This document shows positions 15,942 through 24,982 of a stretch of DNA of 56,969 nt, piece by piece (position 1 is the stretch's first letter; every line of letters starts with the position of its first letter). The stretch is from JAGTQI01 sp038868115. GTDB taxonomy: Archaea; Thermoproteota; Bathyarchaeia; Bathyarchaeales; Bathycorpusculaceae. A model generated the notes under the pieces. That model was not told the origin of the DNA. It did not search any database and saw only the letters and a program-made list of their open reading frames with translations. The position numbers and the translations under genes are program-made. Where the stretch lies: the NCBI GenBank assembly GCA_038868115.1, contig JAWBXA010000007.1, forward strand, positions 1 to 56,969, read 5' to 3'.

Positions 15942-16469
15942 ATGGAGTCCAAGAACGTAACACACGAGTACATTGTTTCAGCAATCGTTGAGCATAGACC
16001 CGGCGTGCTCTTTAGAGTTTCAAATTTGTTTAGAAGGAGAGGCTTTAATATTCAGAGCATTTCTGTTGGCCTTACCGAAAAGAAAGAACTTGCAAGGATA
16101 ACCATTGCAGTTGGTGGGGACGAAAAAATTGTGGAACAAGTAGTTAAACAGTTGAGAAAGCTTATTGAAGTTGTTAAAGTGAGCATACTGAACCCAAAAA
16201 ATACCGTTATTCGTGAGTTAGCTTTAGTAAAGGTGACAGCTCCGGATTATGGGGCGAAAACAGACATAATCAATTATGCAGAAATTTTTAAGGGACGAGT
16301 TGTGGATGTTTCGCATAAATCGCTAACTGTTGAAATTACCGGTGACCCTGATAAGATAGATGCCTTCATAAATATTGTGAAGCCTTATGGGATTAAAGAA
16401 ATAGCCAGAACCGGAATTACGGCTCTGTCGAGAGGTGAGGTCACAAGTAGTGTGGGAGGTGGTGAATAG
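15942..16469 (+). CDS. ilvN: acetolactate synthase, small regulatory subunit
   Basis: IlvN activates IlvB and confers valine feedback inhibition. The N-terminal ACT domain shows VSAIVEHRPGVLFRVSNLFRRRGFNIQS, which matches the valine-binding fold. The C-terminal half (about 85-175) is the second ferredoxin-like domain typical of this subunit. The ATG at 15942 is preferred because the family begins within a few residues of HEYIVSAIV; an in-frame ATG at 15918 inside ilvB is an alternative. It ends directly before the ilvC start codon. Confidence 0.95.
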   Translation: MESKNVTHEYIVSAIVEHRPGVLFRVSNLFRRRGFNIQSISVGLTEKKELARITIAVGGDEKIVEQVVKQLRKLIEVVKVSILNPKNTVIRELALVKVTAPDYGAKTDIINYAEIFKGRVVDVSHKSLTVEITGDPDKIDAFINIVKPYGIKEIARTGITALSRGEVTSSVGGGE

Positions 16470-17459
16470 ATGGTGAGGGTTTATTTTGACTCTGATACGA
16501 GCTTAGATTTAATAAAAGATAAAACCCTGGCTGTAATAGGGTATGGGAGCCAAGGAGAAGCGCAGGCAAAAAACTTGAGGGATTCAGGTCTGAACGTTAT
16601 CGTGGGCCTTAGACCCAATGGCAGGTCATGGGGCAAAGCTCGTAAAGATGGATTTGATGTCTACTCTATATCGGAAGCCACGAAAAGGGGCGATATAATA
16701 CTCTTCTTAATACCGGACATGAGTCAGCCAGAGGTTTATAAGGAGTCAATAGCCCCTAACTTGACCGAAGGGAAAACTTTGGATTTTGCGCATGGCTTCA
16801 GCATTCACTTTAAGCAAATAATTCCCCCAAAGAACACCGATGTCATCATGGTTGCCCCCAAAAGCCCGGGTCCAAGACTCAGGGAAACTTTCGTTGGAGG
16901 TTTCGGCGTACCAGCGCTTATAGCTGTTTACCAAGATTTTAGTGGGAAGGCTAAAGAGAAAGCCTTGGCAATTGCCAAGGGGCTTGGGTGTACTAGAGCA
17001 GGTGTTATAGAGACAACGTTTAAGGATGAAACTGAAAGCGACTTAATAGGTGAACAGACGGTCCTCGTAGGTGGGCTGATCGAACTTATAAAAAATGGGT
17101 TTGAAGTGCTCGTGGAAAGCGGATACCCGCCGGAGCTGGCATACTTCGAAGCTTGCAATGAGGCCAAACTGATAATGGACTTGATTTACCAAAAGGGGAT
17201 TATTGGGATGCTGCAGGCAGTTTCAGACACAGCAAAGTATGGCGGTTTAACAGTCGGTCCAAAAGTTATAAATGGTCATGTCAAAGAAAACATGCGGAAG
17301 GTTGTTGAATACGTTAGAAGCGGCGCCTTTGCCAAAGATTGGATAGAAGAACATAGGAAAGGCGAAAAGAGACTGAAAAAGATGATAGAGGAAATTGGAA
17401 ACCACGAACTGGAAAGGGTTGGTAGGTTCGTAAGGAAAATGGCTGGACTCGAAAAATAG
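16470..17459 (+). CDS. ilvC: ketol-acid reductoisomerase, class I
   Basis: IlvC performs the Mg-dependent alkyl shift and NAD(P)H reduction of acetolactate or acetohydroxybutyrate. The 329-aa short class I enzyme has the Rossmann motif VIGYGSQGEAQ near residue 23, the cofactor loop GLRPNGRSWGKA near residue 46, and the catalytic region FKDETESDLIGEQ near 187 with FEACNEAKLIMDLIY. The Arg and Ser in the beta2 loop suggest NADPH, but this is inference. Its start codon directly follows the ilvN stop. Confidence 0.96.
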   Translation: MVRVYFDSDTSLDLIKDKTLAVIGYGSQGEAQAKNLRDSGLNVIVGLRPNGRSWGKARKDGFDVYSISEATKRGDIILFLIPDMSQPEVYKESIAPNLTEGKTLDFAHGFSIHFKQIIPPKNTDVIMVAPKSPGPRLRETFVGGFGVPALIAVYQDFSGKAKEKALAIAKGLGCTRAGVIETTFKDETESDLIGEQTVLVGGLIELIKNGFEVLVESGYPPELAYFEACNEAKLIMDLIYQKGIIGMLQAVSDTAKYGGLTVGPKVINGHVKENMRKVVEYVRSGAFAKDWIEEHRKGEKRLKKMIEEIGNHELERVGRFVRKMAGLEK

Positions 17460-17475
17460 CCGACAGAGGAAGCAG

Positions 17476-18956
17476 ATGAACATCTCTGAAAAGATTTTAG
17501 CAAGGGCTTCCAACCGAAAGGAGGTTTCCCCAGGGGAAATTGTAGAAGCAAACGTTGATGTAGCAATGGTTAATGACATAACCGGTCCATTAACGGTTGA
17601 AACATTCTATAAAATAGGCGTGAAAAAAGTCTGGGATAACAGAAGAATAGTCATAGTTCTAGATCACCAAGTCCCAGCGGATTCTGTTAAGTCCGCGGAA
17701 ATCCACAAAATTATGAGGAAATTTGCAAAAGAACAAGGTATTTGGTATTTCTATGATGTGGGTTTCGGCGGTGTCTGCCATCAAGTGATGGTGGAAAAGG
17801 GCCATGTAAGGCCTGGCGAGTTAATTGTAGGCGCCGACTCTCACACGTGCACTTATGGTGCTTTAGGAGCCTTCGGGACAGGTATAGGTTCAACGGAGAT
17901 GGCCGCCGTTTTCGCTATGGGCAAGATATGGCTGAAAGTTCCAGAAACAATAAAGTTCAATGTTAATGGGGAATTTCAAAAGTTTGTTAGTGCAAAAGAC
18001 TTGATACTAAGCATCATAGGCCACATAGGAGCTGATGGAGCCAATTATAAGGCCATGGAGTTTGATGGACCGGTGATCAAAAACATGAACATAAGTGATA
18101 GACTAACTATCTGCAACATGGCTGTTGAGGCTGGGGCGAAGACCGCAATAATAAATCCTGACAGGAAAGTTATTACCTACGTTAAAGATAGGGCTGGAAG
18201 ACAAATTAAACCTCTAAAGAGCGACGCAAATGCAAAATATGCTAAGGTCATTGACTTGGATATTAGCTCTTTAGAGCCACAGGTTGCCTGTCCCAGCTCC
18301 GTTGGCAATGTTAAACCAGTTTCAGAGGTTGAAGGTACTCCTATTGACCAGGCTTTTATTGGATCGTGCACCAACGGGAGGATTGAAGACCTGAGGATGG
18401 CTGCTAGAATTGTTGAGGGTAAAAAGGTTAAGGACGGTGTGCGGTTTATAGTTACGCCAGCATCCCATGAAGTTTACTTGCAGGCTTTGAAGGAGGGGGT
18501 GCTAGAAACGCTTGCAGAGGCTGGTGCGTGCATCTGCAACCCTACGTGTGGTGCGTGCTTTGGAGGTCACATGGGGCTGCTGGNNNNNNNNNNNNNNNNN
18601 NNNNNNNNNNNNNNNNNNNNNNNNNNNNNNNNNNNNNNNNNNNNNNNNNNNNNNNNNNNNNNNNNNNNNNNNNNNNNNNTACGCCAGCATCCCATGAAGT
18701 TTACTTGCAGGCTTTGAAGGAGGGGGTGCTAGAAACGCTTGCAGAGGCTGGTGCGTGCATCTGCAACCCTACGTGTGGTGCGTGCTTTGGAGGTCACATG
18801 GGGCTGCTGGCAGAAGGTGAAACTTGCATAAGCTCTTCGAATAGAAATTTTACTGGAAGGATGGGAAGCCCAAAAGCTAAAATATATTTGGCTTCTCCGG
18901 CAACTGTTGCAGCCTCCGCCTTAAAGGGTGAAATTGCAGATCCGAGGAGGCTGTGA
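17476..18956 (+). CDS. leuC: isopropylmalate/citramalate isomerase, large subunit (split by an artificial scaffold gap)
   Basis: LeuC with LeuD isomerises isopropylmalate and, in the citramalate route, citramalate. It is an aconitase-family 4Fe-4S protein: ADSHTCTYGALGAFGTGIGSTE, IGSCTNGRIEDL and CNPTCGACFGGHMG carry the cluster cysteines. The gene is interrupted by N at 18584-18679. The 131 bp before the gap (18453-18583) are repeated exactly after it (18680-18810). Removing 18584-18810 leaves 1254 nt, in frame, encoding 417 aa, the usual archaeal length. The true gene is therefore intact, and the duplicated segment is an assembly artefact. Confidence 0.95.
18584..18679. other. scaffold gap (96 N) inside leuC with 131-bp duplicated flanks
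   Basis: The sequence on both sides of the N run is the same 131 bp in direct orientation, as expected when two contigs that overlap by an assembly k-mer are joined without merging. The true distance is negative. Confidence 0.95.
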
Positions 18957-18962
18957 GTAGAG

Positions 18963-19469
18963 TTGGAGGTTAGAGGTAAAGCCATTATTTTCGGGGACGA
19001 CGTCAACACCGACGTCATAATTCCCAGCAAATACTTGACTACGCTGGATCCAAACGAGTTGGCGAAGCACGCCATGGAAGGGCTAGACCCCACATTCTAT
19101 GAGAAGGCACGGAGAGGGGTCATAGTTGTCGCTGGTAAAAATTTTGGATGCGGTTCAAGTCGTGAACATGCTCCCATCGCCTTGAAACATGCAGGAGTTA
19201 GATGCGTTATCGCAAAATCATTTGCCCGCATATTCTTTAGAAACGCCATAAACATTGGATTACCCGTAGTTGAATGTGTTTCAATCCTCGAAAAAATAAG
19301 TAATGACGATGATCTTCTCGTTAACTTGGCTGATGGGGAAATTGTGGATTTAACAAAAAATTTAAGGTTGCAAGCGTCAAAGCTTCCAAGTTTCATTTTA
19401 GAAATAATAGCTGCTGGTGGATTGGTGGAACATCTGAAAAGGAGGCTTGAAGTACATGGCAAGTTATAA
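18963..19469 (+). CDS. leuD: isopropylmalate/citramalate isomerase, small subunit
   Basis: This is the swivel domain partner of LeuC (168 aa). Typical features are GDDVNTDVIIPSKYL near the N-terminus and NFGCGSSREHAP near residue 60, which binds the substrate carboxylate, then AKSFARIFFRNAINIGLP. The start is TTG 18963, 6 nt after the leuC stop. The length matches archaeal LeuD/HacB small subunits rather than the 200-aa bacterial form. Its last codons overlap leuB and contain that gene's GGAGG. Confidence 0.95.
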   Translation: MEVRGKAIIFGDDVNTDVIIPSKYLTTLDPNELAKHAMEGLDPTFYEKARRGVIVVAGKNFGCGSSREHAPIALKHAGVRCVIAKSFARIFFRNAINIGLPVVECVSILEKISNDDDLLVNLADGEIVDLTKNLRLQASKLPSFILEIIAAGGLVEHLKRRLEVHGKL

Positions 19470-20499
19470 AGTTGCCATAATCCCGGGTGATGGCGTAGGT
19501 CCAGAACTGACTGAAGCGACGTTGAAGGTTCTTGGGGCTGTGGAGGAGAAGTTCAACTTAAATTTTAAATTTGTGTTTCTCGAAGCTGGTGACTCCTGCC
19601 TCGAAAAGTTTGGTGTTGCTCTTCCAGACGAGACCGTTGAGGCTATTAAGAGGGCGCATGTTTGCTTGAAAGGCCCTGTGGGAGAAACTGCTGCAGATGT
19701 TATTGTCAAGCTTCGAATAATGTTGGATTTGTACGCCAACATTCGGCCAATCAAATCGTATGCTGGTGCACTTTGCCTAAGGGATGACATTAACCTAGTT
19801 ATTGTCAGGGAAAACACTGAAGACGTTTACAAGGGGATTGAATTCACGCTTGATGATGAAATTGCTGTGGCTCTGAGGGTTATAACGCGGAAAGGATGCG
19901 AAAGGATAGTTCGAAAAGCTTTCGATCTCGCCGGGATTCGAAACAAAAAACGTATGGTGACAGCCGTCCATAAGGCTAACGTCATGAGGAAGACTTGTGG
20001 GCTTTTCGCAGAGGTTTGCCGTAAAGTGGCTAAAGAATATCCTCACATTTCATTCAACGAACAGTATGTTGATGCTGCAGCCATGAGACTAATCAAGGAA
20101 CCGCAAAACTACGACGTGATAGTGACCACAAACATGTTTGGAGACATATTGTCCGATGAAGCGGCTCAACTTGTTGGAGGTTTAGGAATGGCTCCAGGCG
20201 GAAACATAGGCGATGACTACGCAATCTTTGAACCCATACATGGATCGGCGCCGACACGCGTGGGGAAACACACAGCTAACCCGTGTTCCATGATTCTGGC
20301 GGCTAAAATGATGCTTGAATGGCTGGGCCAAAAATATGGCGATAAAAGGTGCACGGAAGCCGCCCAAGCGATCGACACGGGAGTTGCAGAAGTCATAAGG
20401 AAAGGCTTGACGGTTCCAGACTTAGGCGGTTCGCTAACCACCATAGGGATGGGTGAAGCCATCGCCAAAGAAATTAAGGTGCTAGTTGGAGGCGATTAA
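19456..20499 (+). CDS. leuB: 3-isopropylmalate dehydrogenase family
   Basis: This member of the beta-decarboxylating dehydrogenase family (347 aa) oxidises isopropylmalate, and probably methylmalate in the citramalate route. N-terminal IIPGDGVGPELTEA, the substrate loop VRENTEDVYKGIEF, the Mg aspartates in NMFGDILSDEAAQLVGGLG and the NAD loop EPIHGSAP are present. The NAD region GSAPTRVGKHTANP fits NAD rather than NADP. The start is ATG 19456, 10 nt after GGAGG, within leuD. Position between leuCD and leuA favours LeuB over homoisocitrate or isocitrate dehydrogenase. Confidence 0.9.
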   Translation: MASYKVAIIPGDGVGPELTEATLKVLGAVEEKFNLNFKFVFLEAGDSCLEKFGVALPDETVEAIKRAHVCLKGPVGETAADVIVKLRIMLDLYANIRPIKSYAGALCLRDDINLVIVRENTEDVYKGIEFTLDDEIAVALRVITRKGCERIVRKAFDLAGIRNKKRMVTAVHKANVMRKTCGLFAEVCRKVAKEYPHISFNEQYVDAAAMRLIKEPQNYDVIVTTNMFGDILSDEAAQLVGGLGMAPGGNIGDDYAIFEPIHGSAPTRVGKHTANPCSMILAAKMMLEWLGQKYGDKRCTEAAQAIDTGVAEVIRKGLTVPDLGGSLTTIGMGEAIAKEIKVLVGGD

Positions 20500-20500
20500 A

Positions 20501-22009
20501 ATGACGGAATACATCAGAATTTTCGATACAACCCTAAGGGATGGGGAGCAAACACCAGGGGTCTCTCTGGTTCCAGATGAGAAATTGGAGATAGCTCTGC
20601 AGTTGGACAAGCTCGGAGTAGACGTAATCGAGGCGGGCTTTCCATCGGCTTCTGAAGGCGAATTTCAAGCTGTCAAAAGAATCGCCGAAGCAGGTTTTAA
20701 AGCGGAGATATGTGCTCTTACAAGGGCGACGAAAAGCGATGTAGATACGGCGATGGCATGTGAAGTAGACTCTATTCACACGTTTATTTCATCATCAGAC
20801 ATCCAAATAAAATATGTCCTAAATAGCACACGTGAAAAAGTGTTAATGGAAACCGAAGAGATCATCCAGTACATAAAGGCTCATGGCTTCATCTGCGAGT
20901 TTTCGCCAATGGATGCAACCAGGACAGATCTGGACTTCCTAAAGAAAATATGCTTAGTAGCGCAGGAATGTGGAGCGGATAGAATAAACATTCCAGACAC
21001 CGTTGGAGTTGCAAGCCCATGCTTTATGAGAAATCTCATAAACGAGCTGAAAAAGGTTATAAAGGTTCCGATAAGCGTACATTGCCACAATGATTTCGGA
21101 ATGGCTGTGGCAAATTCTCTGGCGGGAGTTGAGGGCGGAGCAACGCAAGTTCACGTGACCGTAAATGGCTTAGGCGAGAGGGCCGGCAACGCTGCCTTAG
21201 AAGAAGTTGTGATGGCTCTTCATGTAATATATAAGAAAAAAACAGGGATAAATACAAAACTGCTGTATGAGACATCGAAGATTGTCTCACGGTTAACGGG
21301 AATCCCGCTTCAACCCAACAAGGCAATTGTTGGCGAAAATGCCTTCGCCCATGAATCGGGAATACACACTAAAGGTGTCGTGGTTAAACCGGAAACATTT
21401 GAACCCCTAACACCTGAAATGGTTGGCAGGAAAAGGAAAATAGTTGCAGGTAAACATGCGGGAAGACAGGGATTGAAAGCCGAACTCGAGGCTGCAGGGA
21501 TATATGTCACCGATGACCAGCTAAACGAGATCTTTAGGCGTGTGAAAGCTTTAGGCGACAAGGGTAAACCGGTAACGGATACGGACCTCTTCGCCATAGC
21601 AAGAGCCGTTACGGGAATTCCGGAAAAAAACATTGTTAGACTCTCAGGGTTTACTGTTGTAACTGGAAGCGAAACAACGCCAATGGCTTCAGTAAAACTT
21701 ACAATCAACGATAAAGAATATATTGCAACCGAAACAGGCGTTGGCCCCGTAGATTCAGCAATAAAGGCCATACAGAGAATCGTGGATAGGTTGGTGGGAG
21801 TTAAATTAAAAGAGTATAGACTTGAGGCAATAACAGGTGGTTCGGACGCCATTGCCGAAGTCGTGATAAAGGTTGAAGATGATCAAGGAAGCATTGTTTC
21901 AGCGGGTAGTGCAAGCGAAGACATTGTTAAGGCAAGTGTTGAAGCCATGATCAACGGTATAAACAAACTACTCATAAAAAGGGACGCCATAAAGCAAAGC
22001 GATTCCTAA
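20501..22009 (+). CDS. leuA: 2-isopropylmalate synthase
   Basis: LeuA condenses oxoisovalerate with acetyl-CoA, the first leucine-specific step. The 502 aa comprise the HMGL-like barrel (IFDTTLRDGEQTPGVSL, VHCHNDFGMAVANS, NGLGERAGNAALEE), a linker, and a C-terminal LeuA dimer domain (from about 375; TGVGPVDSAIKAIQ, ITGGSDAIAEV) that binds leucine in the family. LeuA-type segments ASEGEFQAVK, VDSIHTFISSSD and IPDTVGVASP separate it from the cimA-like paralog. The start is ATG 20501 with GGAGGCGAT upstream, in the last codons of leuB; TTG/ATG-like codons further upstream are unnecessary. It is the last gene of the ilv-leu operon. Confidence 0.92.
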   Translation: MTEYIRIFDTTLRDGEQTPGVSLVPDEKLEIALQLDKLGVDVIEAGFPSASEGEFQAVKRIAEAGFKAEICALTRATKSDVDTAMACEVDSIHTFISSSDIQIKYVLNSTREKVLMETEEIIQYIKAHGFICEFSPMDATRTDLDFLKKICLVAQECGADRINIPDTVGVASPCFMRNLINELKKVIKVPISVHCHNDFGMAVANSLAGVEGGATQVHVTVNGLGERAGNAALEEVVMALHVIYKKKTGINTKLLYETSKIVSRLTGIPLQPNKAIVGENAFAHESGIHTKGVVVKPETFEPLTPEMVGRKRKIVAGKHAGRQGLKAELEAAGIYVTDDQLNEIFRRVKALGDKGKPVTDTDLFAIARAVTGIPEKNIVRLSGFTVVTGSETTPMASVKLTINDKEYIATETGVGPVDSAIKAIQRIVDRLVGVKLKEYRLEAITGGSDAIAEVVIKVEDDQGSIVSAGSASEDIVKASVEAMINGINKLLIKRDAIKQSDS

Positions 22010-22030
22010 CAAACTAAATCTTCCTCCCAC

Positions 22031-22128
22031 NNNNNNNNNNNNNNNNNNNNNNNNNNNNNNNNNNNNNNNNNNNNNNNNNNNNNNNNNNNNNNNNNNNNNN
22101 NNNNNNNNNNNNNNNNNNNNNNNNNNNN
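22031..22128. other. scaffold gap (98 N) removing the 5' half of thrB
   Basis: Unlike the other three gaps, the flanks are not duplicated. Homoserine kinases have about 300 residues and only about 149 remain downstream. At least 400-450 nt must therefore be missing, and the 98-N length is nominal. Confidence 0.85.
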
Positions 22129-22578
22129 CCCATGCCTGAAAACGCCAAGTTTGTAATAGCCACACCGGAAATAGTATTGGAGACGCATAGAGCCCGCTCA
22201 GTTCTTCCCAAACATGTTACACTTTCTGATGCTGTACATAACATTGCGAGGGCAGCGGCATTCATCAGCGGTATTTTAACGAACAACCTGGATCTGATGG
22301 GAATGGGAATGAGCGACCTAATTGCTGAACCATACAGAGCTAGTTTAATTCCAGGGTTCCCTGAAGTGAAAAAGAGGGCCTTTAAAGCCGGAGCTATAGG
22401 CGTCGCAATAAGTGGGTCAGGTCCGTCTATTTTGGCACTTGTTGACGCTTCAAAAAATTTGGAAGACAGGGTGGCGGAAGCAATGAAGGAAGGTTTTGAG
22501 GCCCATGGAATATGCTGTGAAGTTATAATCACGAAACCGGGACCAGGCGCAAGGATCGTATGGAGGGAGGAGAAATGA
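22129..22578 (+). CDS. thrB: homoserine kinase, C-terminal part
   Basis: Homoserine kinase (GHMP family) phosphorylates homoserine in threonine synthesis. Only the C-terminal half is present, in frame from the end of the N gap. ETHRARSVLPKHVTLSDAVHN and VAISGSGPSILAL (GHMP motif 3) are diagnostic. The ATP-binding PPGxGLGSSAA motif would lie in the missing part. The stop overlaps the thrC start as ATGA. The ATG at 22132 is internal and not the real start. Confidence 0.93.
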   Translation, partial: PMPENAKFVIATPEIVLETHRARSVLPKHVTLSDAVHNIARAAAFISGILTNNLDLMGMGMSDLIAEPYRASLIPGFPEVKKRAFKAGAIGVAISGSGPSILALVDASKNLEDRVAEAMKEGFEAHGICCEVIITKPGPGARIVWREEK

Positions 22579-23801
22579 TTTCTATGCGATGTATCGAATG
22601 TGGCGCGGAGTATACCATAAGCGAAATAATATACAATTGTGAGAAGTGCGGCGACCTAGTCGAAGTGCAAATTAACGAAAAATTGTTAAAGGAAAAAATC
22701 GAAACGGGAGATTGGAGACCGAAACCAATTTCGGTATGGAAATATAAGGATTTCTTGCCAGTTTTTGACGAAACTAAGATTGTCACTTTAAATGAGGGGA
22801 ACACACCGTTATACAAATGCGACAGACTCGGCAAAGAATTAGGAATCAAAAACTTATACGTCAAAAATGAGGGAGCAAACCCAACTGGTTCTTTCAAGGA
22901 TAGGGGTATGACCGTGGGGGTTTCCAAAGCTTTAGAGCTTGGCGTAAAGGCTGTTGCTTGTGCCTCTACAGGAAACACGTCCGCCTCCTTAGCTGCATAC
23001 GCAGCCAAGGCTGGCCTCCCATGCATAGTATTGATTCCGGCTGGAAAAATAGCCCTTGGAAAGCTTGCACAAGCAATGATGTACGGATCGGTTGTGGTGG
23101 GGATAAAAGGCAACTTTGATGTCGCCCTCCAGATAGCAAGAGAAGCAAGCAAACAGATTGGCCTATACCTCTTGAACTCAGTAAATCCCTTTAGAATTGA
23201 GGGACAAAAAACCGCGGCCTTTGAGATATGCGACCAGTTTGGATGGCAAGTCCCCGATAGGGTGATTCTGCCTGTTGGAAACGCTGGGAATATAACCGCT
23301 TACTGGAAGGGCTTTAAGGAGTTAAAAGCCTTAGAGCTCATTGAAAGACTGCCCAAAATGGTTGGTGTGCAGGCGGCTGGAGTCAACCCAATAGCAAAGG
23401 CTTTTGCAACGAATAGCGCCACGATAGAGCCTGTTAAAAACCCGGAGACCATAGCAACGGCCATTCGCATAGGGAATCCCGTAAACTGGAAGAGGGCATT
23501 AAATGCTCTAAGAGAGTCTAAGGGCACAGCCCTGACGGTTACTGATGACGAAATAATCAGTGCACAGAAACTTTTGGCTAGGAAAGAAGGAATTTTCATA
23601 GAACCCGCCAGCGCTGCTAGCATAGCCGGACTTAAAAAGCTTGTTGAAAACGGCGAGATCAATGTAGACGAGACAATTGTTTGCGTTGCCACAGGCCATG
23701 GTTTGAAGGATCCAGAAGCTGCCATAAGGGCATGCGAGGGAGTTATTGAAATTGAACCCAGCTTGGAGGCGTTATGGAAGGTGATAAATCATGAAGCCTA
23801 G
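22575..23801 (+). CDS. thrC: threonine synthase
   Basis: ThrC is a fold-type II PLP enzyme converting phosphohomoserine to threonine. The PLP lysine is in NPTGSFKDRGMTVG (about residue 110). STGNTSASLAAYAA binds phosphate/PLP and PVGNAGNITAYWKG is near residue 240. An N-terminal zinc-ribbon-like pair (CIECGAEY, CEKCGDL) is usual in archaeal ThrC. The start is ATG 22575, chosen because GGAGGAG lies just upstream and it overlaps the thrB stop. Length 408 aa. It overlaps hom by 11 nt. Confidence 0.96.
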   Translation: MISMRCIECGAEYTISEIIYNCEKCGDLVEVQINEKLLKEKIETGDWRPKPISVWKYKDFLPVFDETKIVTLNEGNTPLYKCDRLGKELGIKNLYVKNEGANPTGSFKDRGMTVGVSKALELGVKAVACASTGNTSASLAAYAAKAGLPCIVLIPAGKIALGKLAQAMMYGSVVVGIKGNFDVALQIAREASKQIGLYLLNSVNPFRIEGQKTAAFEICDQFGWQVPDRVILPVGNAGNITAYWKGFKELKALELIERLPKMVGVQAAGVNPIAKAFATNSATIEPVKNPETIATAIRIGNPVNWKRALNALRESKGTALTVTDDEIISAQKLLARKEGIFIEPASAASIAGLKKLVENGEINVDETIVCVATGHGLKDPEAAIRACEGVIEIEPSLEALWKVINHEA

Positions 23802-24831
23802 GATCATAATGATTGGTTTTGGAAATGTGGGTCGAGGGTTTGCTAGAGTATTAAACGTTAAATACAGCTTTTTGGTGGAGAATTTTGGCATATCTCCAAA
23901 AATTGTGGCTATTGTTGATAGAAGGGGAGCAGCCATAAATCCGGAAGGACTTGACATCGAAAAAGCATTACACATCAAAGAGTTAAGGGGGACCATAGCG
24001 CATTATCCCGAGTATGGCATGTTAGGTGTAACTGGTTTAGAGGTTTTAGACAACGTGGATGCGGAAATCCTGGTGGAAACCACTCCAACCAACACGGTGA
24101 ACGGTGAACCCGGTTTATCCTTTATGCTGGAGGCCATACGAACAGGCAAGCACGTAATAACGGCCAATAAAGGACCGCTAGCTGTTGCATTTAACAAACT
24201 ATTGGAAGAGTCGAAAAAGCATAACGTTCGGTTCAAATTTGACGCCACTGTGGGCGGGGCTATACCCGTAATAAGCTTAGCGGAGCATTGTCTCTCCGGA
24301 AACCGAATCACATCCATTAGGGGAGTGTTAAACGCAACAACTAACTTCATACTCACAAAGATGATTGAAAATCAATGTTCCATTGAAGAAGCTATAAAGG
24401 AGGCGAGGGAGAAGGGTATATGTGAAGCAGACCCAACATATGACTTGAAGGGGATAGACACTGCATGTAAAGTAGTGATTTTGGCAAACGCTCTGCTAAA
24501 GAGAAGGGTGACGTATAGGGACATACAGAAGGTTGAGGGCATAGAGAGAATAGAAGTTGAGGACTTAAAGGAGGCTCGTAAAAAGGGTTGCGCCATCAAG
24601 CTGATTGGACTTGCAGATGAAAGCAGACTGCTCGTCGAACCAATGTTTATATCATTAAACGACAAAATATGCGTCGACAACACACTAAACGCTATTGAAC
24701 TAAAAACAGATCTTGCAAAGGAAATCACTATTGTGGGGCATGGAGCAGGCTCCATTGAAACCGCGAGTAAGATGTTAAACGACATGGTTGAAATACTCAA
24801 AACCGACTCAACCATTAAATTTAGGGCTTAA
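23791..24831 (+). CDS. hom: homoserine dehydrogenase
   Basis: Hom reduces aspartate semialdehyde to homoserine. The Rossmann motif IMIGFGNVGRGFARVL is at the N-terminus. The catalytic domain shows ANKGPLAV, KFDATVGGAIPVI, LNATTNFILTKM and AREKGICEADPTYDLKGIDTACKVVILA, the homoserine dehydrogenase signature. At 346 aa it is a monofunctional enzyme without a C-terminal ACT domain. It closes thrB-thrC-hom and is followed by the promoter and leader of the aromatic operon. Confidence 0.96.
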   Translation: MKPRIIMIGFGNVGRGFARVLNVKYSFLVENFGISPKIVAIVDRRGAAINPEGLDIEKALHIKELRGTIAHYPEYGMLGVTGLEVLDNVDAEILVETTPTNTVNGEPGLSFMLEAIRTGKHVITANKGPLAVAFNKLLEESKKHNVRFKFDATVGGAIPVISLAEHCLSGNRITSIRGVLNATTNFILTKMIENQCSIEEAIKEAREKGICEADPTYDLKGIDTACKVVILANALLKRRVTYRDIQKVEGIERIEVEDLKEARKKGCAIKLIGLADESRLLVEPMFISLNDKICVDNTLNAIELKTDLAKEITIVGHGAGSIETASKMLNDMVEILKTDSTIKFRA

Positions 24832-24873
24832 GAGGCTGCAGCGTCTTTTAATATGGAACTGGAAACCAAAAAG

Positions 24874-24882
24874 TATAAATAT
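24874..24882 (+). promoter_or_regulatory. TATA box of the aromatic operon
   Basis: TATAAATAT preceded by purine-rich AAAAAG (BRE-like) lies 42 nt after hom. Standard archaeal spacing puts the transcription start at about 24903-24908, that is, at or just before the leader ORF ATG (24908), giving a leaderless or nearly leaderless first ORF. Confidence 0.6.
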
Positions 24883-24907
24883 AATGGCCGCCGTTATTGT
24901 TGGTCCG

Positions 24908-24982
24908 ATGGATAAGCCAATGGCCACGCAAAAGTTATTCGAGTTTCATTTTAGTGGCTATTGGTGTACCTTTAACTATTAG
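24908..24982 (+). CDS. aromatic-rich leader peptide of the aro operon (24 aa)
   Basis: The ORF begins at ATG 24908, close to the predicted transcription start, and ends at TAG 24980-24982. Residues 11-24 read FEFHFSGYWCTFNY: four Phe, two Tyr and one Trp, so all three aromatic amino acids occur in 14 codons, with the final codon before the stop being Tyr. The stop codon touches the left arm of a terminator-like hairpin. This is the layout of pheL/trpL-type leader peptides. The frame extends further upstream (ATG 24884 and beyond), but those codons precede the predicted transcription start. Upstream of aspartokinase, it would sense the end products of the operon it precedes. Expression and function are inferred, not shown. 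Confidence 0.7.
   Translation: MDKPMATQKLFEFHFSGYWCTFNY
24917..24964 (+). promoter_or_regulatory. 11-bp hairpin inside the leader ORF
   Basis: CCAATGGCCAC (24917-24927) can pair with GTGGCTATTGG (24954-24964): ten Watson-Crick pairs and one G-U. The 26-nt loop carries the codons Gln-Lys-Leu-Phe-Glu-Phe-His-Phe (in part). A ribosome translating or stalled within the leader would melt it. Confidence 0.5.

Noticed and set aside
18453..18810. 131-bp tandem repeat in leuC (and similar in the PEPCK remnant and ileS)
   Set aside because: The copies flank N runs exactly and collapse to intact reading frames, so they are assembly overlaps.
24788..24907. Longer version of the aromatic leader ORF starting inside hom
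   Set aside because: The TATA box at 24874-24882 lies within it, so those codons precede the predicted transcript.
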